Of a stretch of 64,000 bases of DNA, positions 52,682-61,794 are shown one piece after another. The stretch comes from 2-12-FULL-35-15 sp036386835 (GTDB lineage Bacteria > Bacteroidota > Bacteroidia > 2-12-FULL-35-15), in contig DASVUX010000027.1 in assembly GCA_036386835.1 (NCBI GenBank), positions 62,001-126,000 on the forward strand, given 5' to 3'. Below the pieces are notes generated by a model. It saw only the letters and a list, made by a program, of their open reading frames with translations. It searched no databases and was not told the DNA's origin. Position 1 is the stretch's first letter. Each line of letters opens with the position of its first letter. The position numbers were made by a program, and so were the translations under genes.

Positions 52682-53830
52682 TTATAGTGTACTTACCGGG
52701 ACCTGTTTCTTGGTTTTCACCGGGTTGGCGTACATGGTTATAAACATGTTGAATAATGTTTCTTCATCGCCTTTCAGCCTGCTGACCTTTTGCCTGATAT
52801 AGCCAATAAAATTCTCTTTTTCTTCCGGTGTGTAACGCGGGGAGTTTTCATCGCTTTCTGCAGCAATATCTGCGGCAATGTAATTGACAGGCCATAATTT
52901 ATAATTGGAGTAGATCTGTTCATCGATCATGTTCACCAGTTGTTTGAACCGCTCATTCTCATTCGGGATCTTTTCCAGCTGATCGGCTTCCGAAATGATC
53001 GGTTTACCAACAGACATGTGAATTCTTCCTTTCGGCTGCTGGATGCCGGTAATAATACTTTTGATATCCTCACCAGGTGCCTTTACATATTTTGAATGCA
53101 ATGATGAAAGATATAATTCCTGGACTTTCAGATCGTCACATGGTTCATATTCATATGAAACGGATAACGGAACAATCTTAAGCGCTTTGATATTTTCACT
53201 AAAGCTTTTAGTACCACTGAGGTTAAGCATTTTGATAAGCCCCGTTTGTGTCAGATCGTTACCGTCCTTGGTCCTCCCGTTACGCTGTGCGATCCACACA
53301 GAAACTTTCTTTTCTGTGATGGTGTGCCGGATATATGCTGATAACTTTTGTGAGATCTCATAAAGCTCCCGGCTGTTGCCTTCACGAAGCACCTTGAACA
53401 TCCGGTTCAGCTTCCCGAATTCATCAATGAAACCGCCCTGCATCAGGTTGTTTCCAAAGGTGATCTCGCTTGTTTTAAACCCATGCTCTACAAGAAGGAT
53501 CTGGAGAATTGCAGAATCCAAAAGAATATCCCGGTGATTTGCAATATACAGGTAGGCTTCGTTGGGATCAAGATGCTCAAAGCCGTTGCACGTAAGACCT
53601 GTTGATGATCTTTCCACTATAACACGGATCGCCTGGTGCATGAACTCCAGCTGGAAAGTCATGTTGTCATTTACTTTATCAGCCTTTGCAAAAGCTTCAG
53701 CTTCCGTCATGCCCGGCCAGATGTATCTTGCCAACTGCATAAAAAGCGGATCATGCTTTATTCTTTGCATCACTGCACCGGCCTCGTGGTCATAGTATGG
53801 GCGTATATCTTCATAAGTATAATCTCGCAT
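52682..53830 (-). CDS. PlsC-like glycerolipid acyltransferase
   Basis: 382 residues. The acyltransferase motif I region reads YLYIANHRDILLDSAIL: His and Asp are present with one extra residue compared with the usual NHxxxxD. Motif II-like GNNLM and a third region IAQRNGRTKDG follow, then VPLSVSYEYEPCD. This layout is shared by Bacteroidota proteins annotated as 1-acyl-glycerol-3-phosphate acyltransferases. It lacks membrane helices. It is followed by paaZ and is divergent from the C45 gene. Confidence 0.7.
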   Translation of the reverse strand: MRDYTYEDIRPYYDHEAGAVMQRIKHDPLFMQLARYIWPGMTEAEAFAKADKVNDNMTFQLEFMHQAIRVIVERSSTGLTCNGFEHLDPNEAYLYIANHRDILLDSAILQILLVEHGFKTSEITFGNNLMQGGFIDEFGKLNRMFKVLREGNSRELYEISQKLSAYIRHTITEKKVSVWIAQRNGRTKDGNDLTQTGLIKMLNLSGTKSFSENIKALKIVPLSVSYEYEPCDDLKVQELYLSSLHSKYVKAPGEDIKSIITGIQQPKGRIHMSVGKPIISEADQLEKIPNENERFKQLVNMIDEQIYSNYKLWPVNYIAADIAAESDENSPRYTPEEKENFIGYIRQKVSRLKGDEETLFNMFITMYANPVKTKKQVPVSTL

Positions 53831-54004
53831 GTTCTTTGCTTTTAGTAAAAATTTTGGTCCTGCTAACAGAGCCTGAATTTACGAAAATAATGAATATCCC
53901 CGACCAAATTAGACTGATGTTTAAATGCGTCCGCGGAATTCTGCCCGATTTAACGGAACAGGTTATTCATAAAAAATTATAAATGCTTATCTTTACAGGC
54001 TCAC

Positions 54005-55729
54005 ATGAACACGTTAAGAAGACCCCTGCGCTGGCTATTTTATGCATTTTTTGTAATGATCGATTTACTTCTGGTCTTCATGGTGTGGTTTATTATTACT
54101 GTCACCATCGGGAGCCCGGAAATCAGCGATGAAGATAAGCATGTATTAAATTCTGAAAGGGAAAGCAGGGGTGAACATTTTTATACCCTTTCCGGATCCT
54201 GGATCAAGAAGAGTGATACAGGCCTTTGGGAAATGTATGTGGAAGGCAACGGCTTTGAAAGGGGTGTAAGGGAAGGAAAGCTTAACCGGGAACTTGCTGA
54301 AAAGCAGGAAGTGGCATTCGTAGACCAGCTGCAGAAAATGATCCCGAACAGGGCGATGCTTAATTACCTTAAATTCTTCATTGGTTTTTTCAACAGGAAT
54401 ATTGACCAGTATGTAATAGAAGAATACAAGGAAGAGATCTACGGGGAATCGCTTTTTGCATCCGACAAATTTGATTTTATTGCCCCTAAATATTACCGGA
54501 TGCTTAATTATCACGCAGCTCATGATATCGGGCATGCGCTGCAGGACAAGAACATGACGGTTGGCTGTACGGCTTTCGGTGCATGGTCCGGTAAAACAGA
54601 TGACAGCACGTTGCTTATCGCACGTAATTTTGATTTTTATGTAGGCGATGCCTTTGCGGAAGACAAGCTGATAAATTTTGTAAATCCTGAAAAAGGGTAC
54701 AGGTTTATGATGGTGAGCTGGGCAGGAATGATCGGTGCGGTTTCCGGGATGAATGAAAAGGGCCTCACAGTAACATTGAACGCATCCAAATCGGAGATCC
54801 CGACATCGTCAGCCACCCCCATTTCATTAGTAGCAAGAGAGATCCTGCAGTATGCAAAGAACATCAACGAAGCGCTTGCCATTGCGGAAAAAAGAAAAAC
54901 ATTTGTCTCCGAATCGCTTCTGATCGGGTCTGCTGCAGATAACCGTACAGTTGCGATTGAAAAAACTCCGTCAAAAACGGTATTGCTGGAACCCAAAAAA
55001 GATTATCTCGTTTGTTCCAACCACTATCAGTCGGAAGCCTTTTCTAATGACAAGGTCAATCTTGAGAATATAGAAAAAAGCTCATCTGAATACCGCCGGA
55101 AACATTTAACGCAATTAATAGAGTCGGAGAATACAGTTACGGTAAACGAAGCTGCTGCAATCCTGCGTTACAGGAAAGGAATGAATGGAAAGGATATCGG
55201 CATGGGAAATGAAAAATCCCTGAATCAGCTGATCGCTCATCATGCGGTGATATTCAAGCCGGAAAAGCTCCAGGTCTGGATCTCGACAAACCCGTTCCAG
55301 CTGGGACAGTTTGTCTGCTATGACCTTAACAAGGTATTCGCTGCAGCCCCGGGATTAAGCGTAAAGAAAGAGTTGTATGAAAAGCCGCTGAATATCCCGG
55401 CCGACTCATTCCTGTATTCTTCTGAATTCAGGAAATTCAATGTATATAAACGTTTCAGGGAAGCATTCAGAATACTTCACAAACAGGGTGTGCAATACCG
55501 GGTGGATGAAAGAATGATCGCTGGCTTTATAAACTGCAATCCTGAATATTTTGAAACATACAGTATCCTGGGTGAATATTATAAAGACCGCTCTGATAAA
55601 ATAAGCGCACTGAAATATTATAACTTAGCGCTCACAAAAGAGATCACAACGATTCAGGACAAGGAAGAAATAGAGAAGGCAATAAAGGAAGTAGTCAAGG
55701 GACAGCAGACAGTTGACAAAAAGCAGTGA
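54005..55729 (+). CDS. C45-family Ntn hydrolase/acyltransferase with membrane anchor
   Basis: 574 residues. An N-terminal membrane helix (LFYAFFVMIDLLLVFMVWFI) places the protein outside the inner membrane. The Ntn-hydrolase domain starts at the motif MTVGCTAFGAW; Cys188 would become the N-terminal nucleophile after self-cleavage, as in acyl-CoA:6-aminopenicillanate acyltransferase. DSTLLIARNFDFY and SWAGMIGAVSGMNEKGLTVT are further family marks. The last 75 residues contain a TPR-like helix pair (YYKDRSDKISALKYYNLAL). In Bacteroidota such genes occur in flexirubin/aryl polyene clusters; here it is followed by acpS and an aryl-CoA-ligase-like gene. Confidence 0.85.
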   Translation: MNTLRRPLRWLFYAFFVMIDLLLVFMVWFIITVTIGSPEISDEDKHVLNSERESRGEHFYTLSGSWIKKSDTGLWEMYVEGNGFERGVREGKLNRELAEKQEVAFVDQLQKMIPNRAMLNYLKFFIGFFNRNIDQYVIEEYKEEIYGESLFASDKFDFIAPKYYRMLNYHAAHDIGHALQDKNMTVGCTAFGAWSGKTDDSTLLIARNFDFYVGDAFAEDKLINFVNPEKGYRFMMVSWAGMIGAVSGMNEKGLTVTLNASKSEIPTSSATPISLVAREILQYAKNINEALAIAEKRKTFVSESLLIGSAADNRTVAIEKTPSKTVLLEPKKDYLVCSNHYQSEAFSNDKVNLENIEKSSSEYRRKHLTQLIESENTVTVNEAAAILRYRKGMNGKDIGMGNEKSLNQLIAHHAVIFKPEKLQVWISTNPFQLGQFVCYDLNKVFAAAPGLSVKKELYEKPLNIPADSFLYSSEFRKFNVYKRFREAFRILHKQGVQYRVDERMIAGFINCNPEYFETYSILGEYYKDRSDKISALKYYNLALTKEITTIQDKEEIEKAIKEVVKGQQTVDKKQ

Positions 55730-55791
55730 TAGTGGTAGTATGCAATGGACAGCTTCATAGATTCGTAATTCGTAAATATTCGTATCCCTAC

Positions 55792-56163
55792 ATGATTTTA
55801 GGATTAGGAACAGACATCGCAGAAGTACACCGGATAGCAAAAAGCATTATTAATATTAGCTTTAAGGAAAAAGTATTCTCTAAAGCCGAGATCGCCTATT
55901 GCGAAACAAAGGCGAATAAAGAAGAAAGCTATACAGCTAGGTTCGCAGGAAAAGAGGCTTTCTTCAAAGCGCTTGGAACAGGCTGGAGAGGCGGAATGGC
56001 ATTTAATGAAGTGGAAGTATGGAATGATGAACTTGGGAAACCGACATTGAATATATTGGGTAACACAGCAGAGATCGTGAAAGAGAGGAATATAAAAGTT
56101 ATCCATATTTCATTATCTCATATTAAAGATGTGGCAATGGCGACAGTAATTTTAGAGGGCTAA
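55792..56163 (+). CDS. acpS: Holo-[acyl-carrier-protein] synthase
   Basis: 123 residues from the ATG at 55792 (MILGLGTDIAEVHRI). The motifs GTDIAEV with the metal-binding Asp, and ARFAGKEAFFKALG (the WxxKEA-type helix) are diagnostic of AcpS, which moves 4'-phosphopantetheine from CoA to acyl carrier proteins. In-frame sequence upstream overlaps the C45 gene and is not part of the enzyme. Its place between a C45 acyltransferase and an adenylate-forming ligase suggests service to carrier-protein chemistry, though it may simply be the house-keeping copy. Confidence 0.92.
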   Translation: MILGLGTDIAEVHRIAKSIINISFKEKVFSKAEIAYCETKANKEESYTARFAGKEAFFKALGTGWRGGMAFNEVEVWNDELGKPTLNILGNTAEIVKERNIKVIHISLSHIKDVAMATVILEG

Positions 56164-56305
56164 ATTAGTTTCTGGATTCAAGTTTATATGCAGGATTGGT
56201 TAAGTTGGTCGTTTCGCTTAAAGTTAGCGGAATTAATTCCTGTTAAAAAGGGCGATGGGGTTGATTGAGTTTGTTATTAATAGTAAACAGATTGTATTCA
56301 TTATT

Positions 56306-57592
56306 ATGATTCCGGAAATAGAAACAAGATCACTTTCAGAACAAAAAGATTACCAGGAAGCGAGACTCCCGGAATTGTTTCAGTATATAAATAAACATTC
56401 TAAGTTCTATTCTGAATTATTCAGGGAACATAAAATAAATGTCGCGGACATCCGAACTATAGAAGATCTGCAGAAGATCCCTGTCACCACTAAAGACGAT
56501 ATCCAGGAGCGCAACGATGATTTTATCTGCGTTCCGCAAAATAAAATAATTGATTACATCACCACATCCGGAACGCTTGGTGATCCGGTATTGTTTCCCA
56601 TGACGGACAAAGATCTTGATCGCCTGGCCTACAATGAATCTGTTTCCTTTCAATGCGCTGATTCAACCAGCGATGATATTTTCCAGTTAATGACTACTCT
56701 CGACAAGAGGTTTATGGCAGGCTTGGCTTATTTTCTTGGCATCAGGAAGCTTGGTGCAGGGGTAGTCAGGGTGGGAGGCGGGATTCCCGAATTGCAATGG
56801 GATACGATCAAACGCATCAATCCAACAGCCTTTGTTACTGTACCTTCTTTCCTTTTGAAACTGATAGAGTATGCAGAAGCAAACGGTATCGATTACAGGA
56901 ATACATCAATAACAAAAGCGATATGTATCGGAGAAGCACTACGGAACCAGGATTTCAGTCTTACCACCCTTGGGCAAAAGATCAAAGACAAGTGGGACAT
57001 AAAACTGTATTCTACCTATGCTTCTACTGAGATGAGTGCTGCATTCACTGAATGTTCAGCAGGTAAAGGCGGGCACCATCACCCTGAACTGGTGATCGTT
57101 GAATTTCTGGATGAAGATAATAAGCCGGTGGCTGAAGGTGAACCGGGCGAGGTCACCATTACAACATTGGGAGTGGAAGGGATGCCATTGATCCGCTTTA
57201 AAACCGGTGATCTTTGCAGTCATTATACCGAGCCCTGCAGCTGCGGCAGGAAGACAATACGCCTGGGACCAATTGTAGGCCGAAGAAAACAAATGATAAA
57301 ATATAAAGGAACTACATTATACCCACCTGCATTATACGACATCCTCAACAATATTGATGGTGTGAAAAATTATGTAGTTGAAGTTTTTACAAATGAAATA
57401 GGAACAGACGATATACTTATCCGTATAGGATGTGAGAATGTTCCGGAGAATTTCGAAAAGGATATCAAAGATCATTTCCGCGCGAAGCTTCGTGTTGCTC
57501 CGCAGGTGAAGTTTGAGGATGTGGATGTCATTAATAAAATACAATTTCCTGAGCTGAGCAGGAAGCCTGTCGTGTTTTTTGATAAGAGGTAA
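56306..57592 (+). CDS. Phenylacetate-CoA ligase-like adenylate-forming enzyme
   Basis: 428 residues from the ATG at 56306; the in-frame ATG 51 bases upstream gives an atypical hydrophobic lead. The AMP-binding P-loop is ITTSGTLGDPVLFPMT, the aromatic/adenine motif YASTEMSAAFTEC, then FKTGDLC and the C-terminal hinge GRRKQMIKYKGTTLYP. The cysteine pair in TEPCSCGRK suggests bound metal. The length matches PaaK, but the substrate could be another aryl or acyl acid. It lies downstream of acpS and C45, and paaZ is 4 kb away. Confidence 0.82.
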   Translation: MIPEIETRSLSEQKDYQEARLPELFQYINKHSKFYSELFREHKINVADIRTIEDLQKIPVTTKDDIQERNDDFICVPQNKIIDYITTSGTLGDPVLFPMTDKDLDRLAYNESVSFQCADSTSDDIFQLMTTLDKRFMAGLAYFLGIRKLGAGVVRVGGGIPELQWDTIKRINPTAFVTVPSFLLKLIEYAEANGIDYRNTSITKAICIGEALRNQDFSLTTLGQKIKDKWDIKLYSTYASTEMSAAFTECSAGKGGHHHPELVIVEFLDEDNKPVAEGEPGEVTITTLGVEGMPLIRFKTGDLCSHYTEPCSCGRKTIRLGPIVGRRKQMIKYKGTTLYPPALYDILNNIDGVKNYVVEVFTNEIGTDDILIRIGCENVPENFEKDIKDHFRAKLRVAPQVKFEDVDVINKIQFPELSRKPVVFFDKR

Positions 57593-57607
57593 ATATTATT
57601 TTGAAAC

Positions 57608-58224
57608 ATGAGAAAGAAAATAAATATTATTTTCAGTTGTCTTTTTAATTGTCATTTCTGCCCAGGTTATTTGTGCCCAGGATATTTTTATGGTTGATGG
57701 AGATCTTGCTATGTTGCATGATCAAAAAGAGTTGCTTGTTAAATATGATTTTAGTAATGTTAAAATCGGGAGTGTAGGAACTGAAGAAGAGTATTTGAAG
57801 AGGAAAAAAAATGAGTTAAATAGTAACGTGGTTGGTCAGGGAGATGTGTTCGTGCAAGAATGGGAAAAAAATAAAGAGGAACGATACAAGCCCCGATTTG
57901 AATTATTATTTCAAAATATGCAAAAAATAAATCAGGATCGGAGAATCTTTAAATAATTCAAATTATACCCTTATTGTTAAAACGATTAATATATTTCCGG
58001 GAGGAGGCAATGGTTTAGCTCAGATTCCTTCCTACGTTTCATTTGAATTCATAATTGTAAAAACGGCTAAGCCGCAAGAAGAACTCGCGAGAATGAAGGT
58101 TGATGGTATGCAGGGAACTCAGGGGGGATTAGTTCCGAATGCTGGAGAACGAATACAGGAATCGTATTCAAAAGCGGGAAAGATGCTTGCTAAATTTCTT
58201 GTCGATTCAATTCCTTTAAAATAG
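57608..58224 (+). pseudogene. Small secreted-protein gene broken by two frameshifts
   Basis: Three pieces in three frames together look like one exported protein of about 200 residues. Piece 1 from the ATG at 57608 (MRKKINIIFS) gives the start of a signal peptide. Piece 2 (about 57640-57956) continues as VVFLIVISAQVICAQDIFMV, then DGDLAMLHDQKELLVKYDFS and ends KINQDRRIFK. Piece 3 (about 57950-58224) reads NNSNYTLIVKTINIFPGGGN, IPSYVSFEFIIVKTAK and ends KFLVDSIPLK. Each shift is +1. Without an in-frame ATG in front of the signal peptide of piece 2, the intact product cannot be made by ordinary translation. Sequencing error is possible. The family is not one I can name. Confidence 0.65.
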
Positions 58225-58372
58225 GAATCCTGGTCTCATAATCTTAGTAGGATTCTCAAGCGCACCTCCGTACCAGCACTTATATATAAATACCTTCCGC
58301 ATTGTATTGTGATGATTTGTTATTTGATCCATCTTGCAAAAGATATTTAATAATAATCTAAACCCATTCATC

Positions 58373-59755
58373 ATGAAACAAACTACAAAATCAATTCTTC
58401 TTGGAGCATTGGCAATAACCGGCCTGCAGATCACCTCCATTGCCCAGACTTTTTCTGGTGGCGAGAATCATACATTATCTATATGCGCAAACGGCACAGC
58501 AAAAAGCTGGGGCAGCGATATATGGGGCAAGCTTGGAAACGGAACTGATCCTTACACTCTCCATGCTTCTGTAAATAATCTTACCGGAGTTGTTGCAGTC
58601 CGCGCAGGCGTGAATCATAGTATTGCGCTAAAAAATGATGGAACGGTATGGAGCTGGGGAATCAACGCTGCAGGTCAGCTTGGTATAGGAACATCTTCCG
58701 GTGATAGTAATATCCCCGTCCAAACACAAAGCTTAAGCGGAATTACGGCAATTGCTGCTGAAGGGAACTTCAGCATTGCTCTAAAGAACGATGGGACAGT
58801 TTGGGCCTGGGGCGAAAATTTCGAAGGCCAGTTAGGGAATGGTTCCACAACATCCGGCAATACACCTGTACAGGTAACCGGCCTGAGCGGAATTACGGCT
58901 ATTGCGGCAGGTTACTCTCATTGTCTCGCCCTGAAAAATGACGGAACTGTTTGGGCCTGGGGTGATAATGCTTATGGAGAGATCGGTGATAACACAACAA
59001 CAGACAGGTATGCACCTGTGCAAGTGGATAGTATAAGCGGGGTGACTTCAATTAATTGCGGAACTTATCATTCGCTGGCTATAAAGAGTGACGGAACAGC
59101 ATGGGCATGGGGACGAAATCATAAGTTCCAGCTTGGCATCGATAATATCGGGAACAGTGCTAATCCTGTTCCCCGCCAGATGGTCGGGCTTAGCGGTATC
59201 ACTGCAATCGCTGCAGGATTTTATCATACAATGGCATTGAAGAATAATGGAACAGTTTGGGTTTGTGGTGATAATTCATCGTACCAGATTGGAGATGGAA
59301 CCAGCTTGACAAGACCCACCGCAGTCAACCTTTCAGGCTTTGGGAATGTAGCAGCCGTTGGCTGTGGCTATTATCACTCACTTGCACTGAAAAATGACGG
59401 CACATTATGGTCATGGGGAAATAATTCAAGCGCCCAGCTTGGCGATGGAACAAGCACCGGCAAAGATCATCCAGTTCAGGTGACCGGCTTATGCTCTGTT
59501 TTAATCGGCATAGAAGAAAAGAACGGTAATGCAAGCCTTGCTGTATTTCCAGTCCCTTCCCAGGGACAGATCACCATTGATTATCCGGGAATGAATAAAG
59601 ATGTAAATGTTGAAGTCTTTAATATGCTTGGAACAAAGATGCTCCAGCAAAAAGGCAGCAATTCAATGGACCTGGCATCTTTCCCTAAAGGTATATATTT
59701 TATAAAATTGAGGGATGGAAGAAAGGAACTGACAAGGAAAATCATCCTTCAATAA
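58373..59755 (+). CDS. Secreted RCC1-repeat protein with T9SS sorting domain
   Basis: 460 residues from the ATG near 58373, which begins a signal peptide (KQTTKSILLGALAITGLQIT, ending SIAQ). Seven or so RCC1 (regulator of chromosome condensation) repeats follow, each with HSIALKNDGTVWSWG and GQLG-type strands, so a seven-bladed propeller is likely. The C-terminal 75 residues are a type A T9SS sorting domain (AVFPVPSQGQITIDYPGMNK ... KGIYFIKLRDGRKELTRKI). It is exported through type IX secretion to the surface. Propeller ligands are unknown. A strong terminator follows. Confidence 0.9.
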   Translation: MKQTTKSILLGALAITGLQITSIAQTFSGGENHTLSICANGTAKSWGSDIWGKLGNGTDPYTLHASVNNLTGVVAVRAGVNHSIALKNDGTVWSWGINAAGQLGIGTSSGDSNIPVQTQSLSGITAIAAEGNFSIALKNDGTVWAWGENFEGQLGNGSTTSGNTPVQVTGLSGITAIAAGYSHCLALKNDGTVWAWGDNAYGEIGDNTTTDRYAPVQVDSISGVTSINCGTYHSLAIKSDGTAWAWGRNHKFQLGIDNIGNSANPVPRQMVGLSGITAIAAGFYHTMALKNNGTVWVCGDNSSYQIGDGTSLTRPTAVNLSGFGNVAAVGCGYYHSLALKNDGTLWSWGNNSSAQLGDGTSTGKDHPVQVTGLCSVLIGIEEKNGNASLAVFPVPSQGQITIDYPGMNKDVNVEVFNMLGTKMLQQKGSNSMDLASFPKGIYFIKLRDGRKELTRKIILQ

Positions 59756-59772
59756 ATGAACTGTTATTATGG

Positions 59773-59805
59773 AAAAAGCGGAAAGATCTTCTTTCCGCTT
59801 TTTTT
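59773..59805 (+). terminator. Terminator after the RCC1 gene
   Basis: AAAAAGCGGAAAGA and TCTTTCCGCTTTTT form a perfect 14-bp stem with a three-base loop and a T tail. Confidence 0.85.
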
Positions 59806-59914
59806 ATATCCGTACCAGTACGTAGATGAAAATACCCTGCCGGTGGGATTGAATCAATCCTCATTTACTTGCACCTTGCACCCTGTAATAAGAACCCACA
59901 AAATCAAAAAACGT

Positions 59915-61729
59915 ATGAAAAAAACCACAAACAAATCAAGAATTGCTTTGATGCTGTTCGTTTCCTTTTTTGGAATGAATAACATGAATGCCCAGGTTCC
60001 CATCCTGGAGAAACCGTACGAAGTTTCCAATAAGGCCAAGCGCGGATACCTAGGAGGAATTGAAGTGAATAAAGAAAAAGAAACCATCGACATGGTTTAT
60101 ATCCTGCCTTCTTTACTTGCGCGTAAAGTAAAGACTGAAACTTACACGTACGACAAGGACCTGAATCTTCTTAATACAGTTAAAGAAGAAGAATGGATGG
60201 AAAAAGTGAAGACACGCTATAAATGGTTCAACTATAAAGGCGAAAACTGGGTGTACAACAGTTTAACAGCGTCTATTGACCTTTCCGGCGGACTTGTATT
60301 CAGGAAAAAGGCGACTTACGGAACATACATCTGGGCTACAGGAAGCTATTACAGGAATGTAAAGCAGCTGGAAAAGGTGAAGCCTAAAACTGAAAATGAC
60401 CTGAAATACAAATTCAGATGTGCTTACGAGATCGAAGCGGACAGCGCTGTATTGGTTATTGTTGGAAAACCTGAAAAGAAGACAAACAATGAAACTAAAT
60501 TTTTCGAGGTAATGAGCTGCGACAACCAGGTAAATATCACTACTGTTGACAAATTTGAATTCCAATACCCGCAGTCAGTTATTTTTTCTGCTCCCTTACA
60601 GGATGACATGATCGCTGAGCTTTCAAATGATGATTCCCCAAGAGACTGGATCGTGGTTTTTGCACCCAGCGGTCAGTTCAAAAAAGATGCAGATCCCAAG
60701 CCAACAAACTTTACTTACTTAAGACTTTCTCCGAAAGGAAAGATCCTTGAAAAATTCAGCTTCAACTCTCCTTCTAACGGATGGAGAATCCAGGGCGCCT
60801 ATGAAAAAGAAGGTTCGGTGTTCCTGTACGGTTCTGCTATGACCAAGAACCCGGAAGATACTTATATGGATAAAATGTATGGTTATAAGCCATTTGTAGC
60901 TTCCACATCTGCTTCTGCAGAAGAAAAAGCCCTTGCAAACCAAACAGGCGGGCCGGGAGCGGTGGCAGGTTCAGTTTCTGCATTCTCTTCACTGGGAGCA
61001 CAGGACTTCGGGCAAACCCAGGACCTGATTGATGTGGCTTTGGACGAATTGAAATACACAAACTTCCAGATCGGCAAGATCACGGATGGCAAATTTGATT
61101 TCATCAGCTCACCGAACATCGAAGAGTTTGAGCAGAAACAGGCAAAACCTGCTGATCAGAAAAAATTCGTAAAATTTGACGGTAAAAAATTCATCATCAG
61201 CGGGATCTCTTTTGCAAGCTCAGGTGATGTATTCATCAGCGGCCAGGATTTTACAAAGAAAGATGACAAGCGGATTTACAAAGGGATCTATATGTTCCAG
61301 TTCGCGCCTACAGGTGAGTTGAAGAAAAATTACGGAGTTTTTGTTGATCAGAAAAAGAAATCAGGTTTTTTCAATAAATCCCCGCTTACATCTGATATGA
61401 TCCTTGCGTCAAACTTCATTCACGAATCAGCTGATGGAAAGCAACTATACTGGCTTTTGAAAAATGCTAAATCTGTGAAGAAAGACAGTCATACATCATG
61501 GGGCACAACAACAACTACCTGGACTCCATTGTACGGTTTTGACTATGGTTCGATCAACATTGCAAACGGTGAATTGTCTGAATTCAAAACATTCGGGGAA
61601 GATGAAAAAAGGAGCTTTTACCTTTTCAACAACACCAACAGTTACAAGATGGCGAATTACCTGTACTTCTTCAATGAAGATCTGAACGGGGGCAAGATCC
61701 TTCTTACCAGGATGGATATTTCTAAATAA
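59915..61729 (+). CDS. Secreted protein of unknown function
   Basis: 604 residues from the ATG at 59915, which opens a signal peptide (SRIALMLFVSFFGMNNMNAQ). In-frame sequence further upstream crosses the RCC1 terminator and is not coding. The mature protein is beta-rich, with repeated strand patterns such as FKFDGKKFIISGISFASSG and LYGSAMTKNPEDTYMDKMYG that suggest a propeller-like or PD40-like surface protein. A Gly/Ala/Ser-rich stretch (about 355-390) divides it. No T9SS domain is visible and I do not recognise a family. It may be linked to the OmpA-type gene that follows, although a terminator separates them. Confidence 0.8.
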   Translation: MKKTTNKSRIALMLFVSFFGMNNMNAQVPILEKPYEVSNKAKRGYLGGIEVNKEKETIDMVYILPSLLARKVKTETYTYDKDLNLLNTVKEEEWMEKVKTRYKWFNYKGENWVYNSLTASIDLSGGLVFRKKATYGTYIWATGSYYRNVKQLEKVKPKTENDLKYKFRCAYEIEADSAVLVIVGKPEKKTNNETKFFEVMSCDNQVNITTVDKFEFQYPQSVIFSAPLQDDMIAELSNDDSPRDWIVVFAPSGQFKKDADPKPTNFTYLRLSPKGKILEKFSFNSPSNGWRIQGAYEKEGSVFLYGSAMTKNPEDTYMDKMYGYKPFVASTSASAEEKALANQTGGPGAVAGSVSAFSSLGAQDFGQTQDLIDVALDELKYTNFQIGKITDGKFDFISSPNIEEFEQKQAKPADQKKFVKFDGKKFIISGISFASSGDVFISGQDFTKKDDKRIYKGIYMFQFAPTGELKKNYGVFVDQKKKSGFFNKSPLTSDMILASNFIHESADGKQLYWLLKNAKSVKKDSHTSWGTTTTTWTPLYGFDYGSINIANGELSEFKTFGEDEKRSFYLFNNTNSYKMANYLYFFNEDLNGGKILLTRMDISK

Positions 61730-61741
61730 TTTAACTCTTAT

Positions 61742-61782
61742 AAAAGCTGCCTCAACATTTATGTTCCGGGGCAGCTTTTTTT
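61742..61782 (+). terminator. Terminator between the 59915 gene and the OmpA-type gene
   Basis: AAAAGCTGCC and GGCAGCTTTT form a perfect ten-bp stem with an 18-base loop, followed by T. It lies 13 bases after the stop codon and about 12 bases before the next ATG. Confidence 0.75.
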
Positions 61783-61794
61783 ATAAAAATATTC

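Noticed and set aside
55726..55791. Longer AcpS with 22 extra N-terminal residues
   Set aside because: It begins with GTG inside the C45 stop region; AcpS proteins start directly with the MILGLGTDI strand.
58225..58255. Inverted repeat GAATCCT...AGGATTC as terminator of the broken gene
   Set aside because: Only seven bp with a 17-base loop and no T tract.
59756..59914. Extended N-terminus of the 59915 protein
   Set aside because: It passes through a strong terminator hairpin, and a clear signal peptide starts at 59915.
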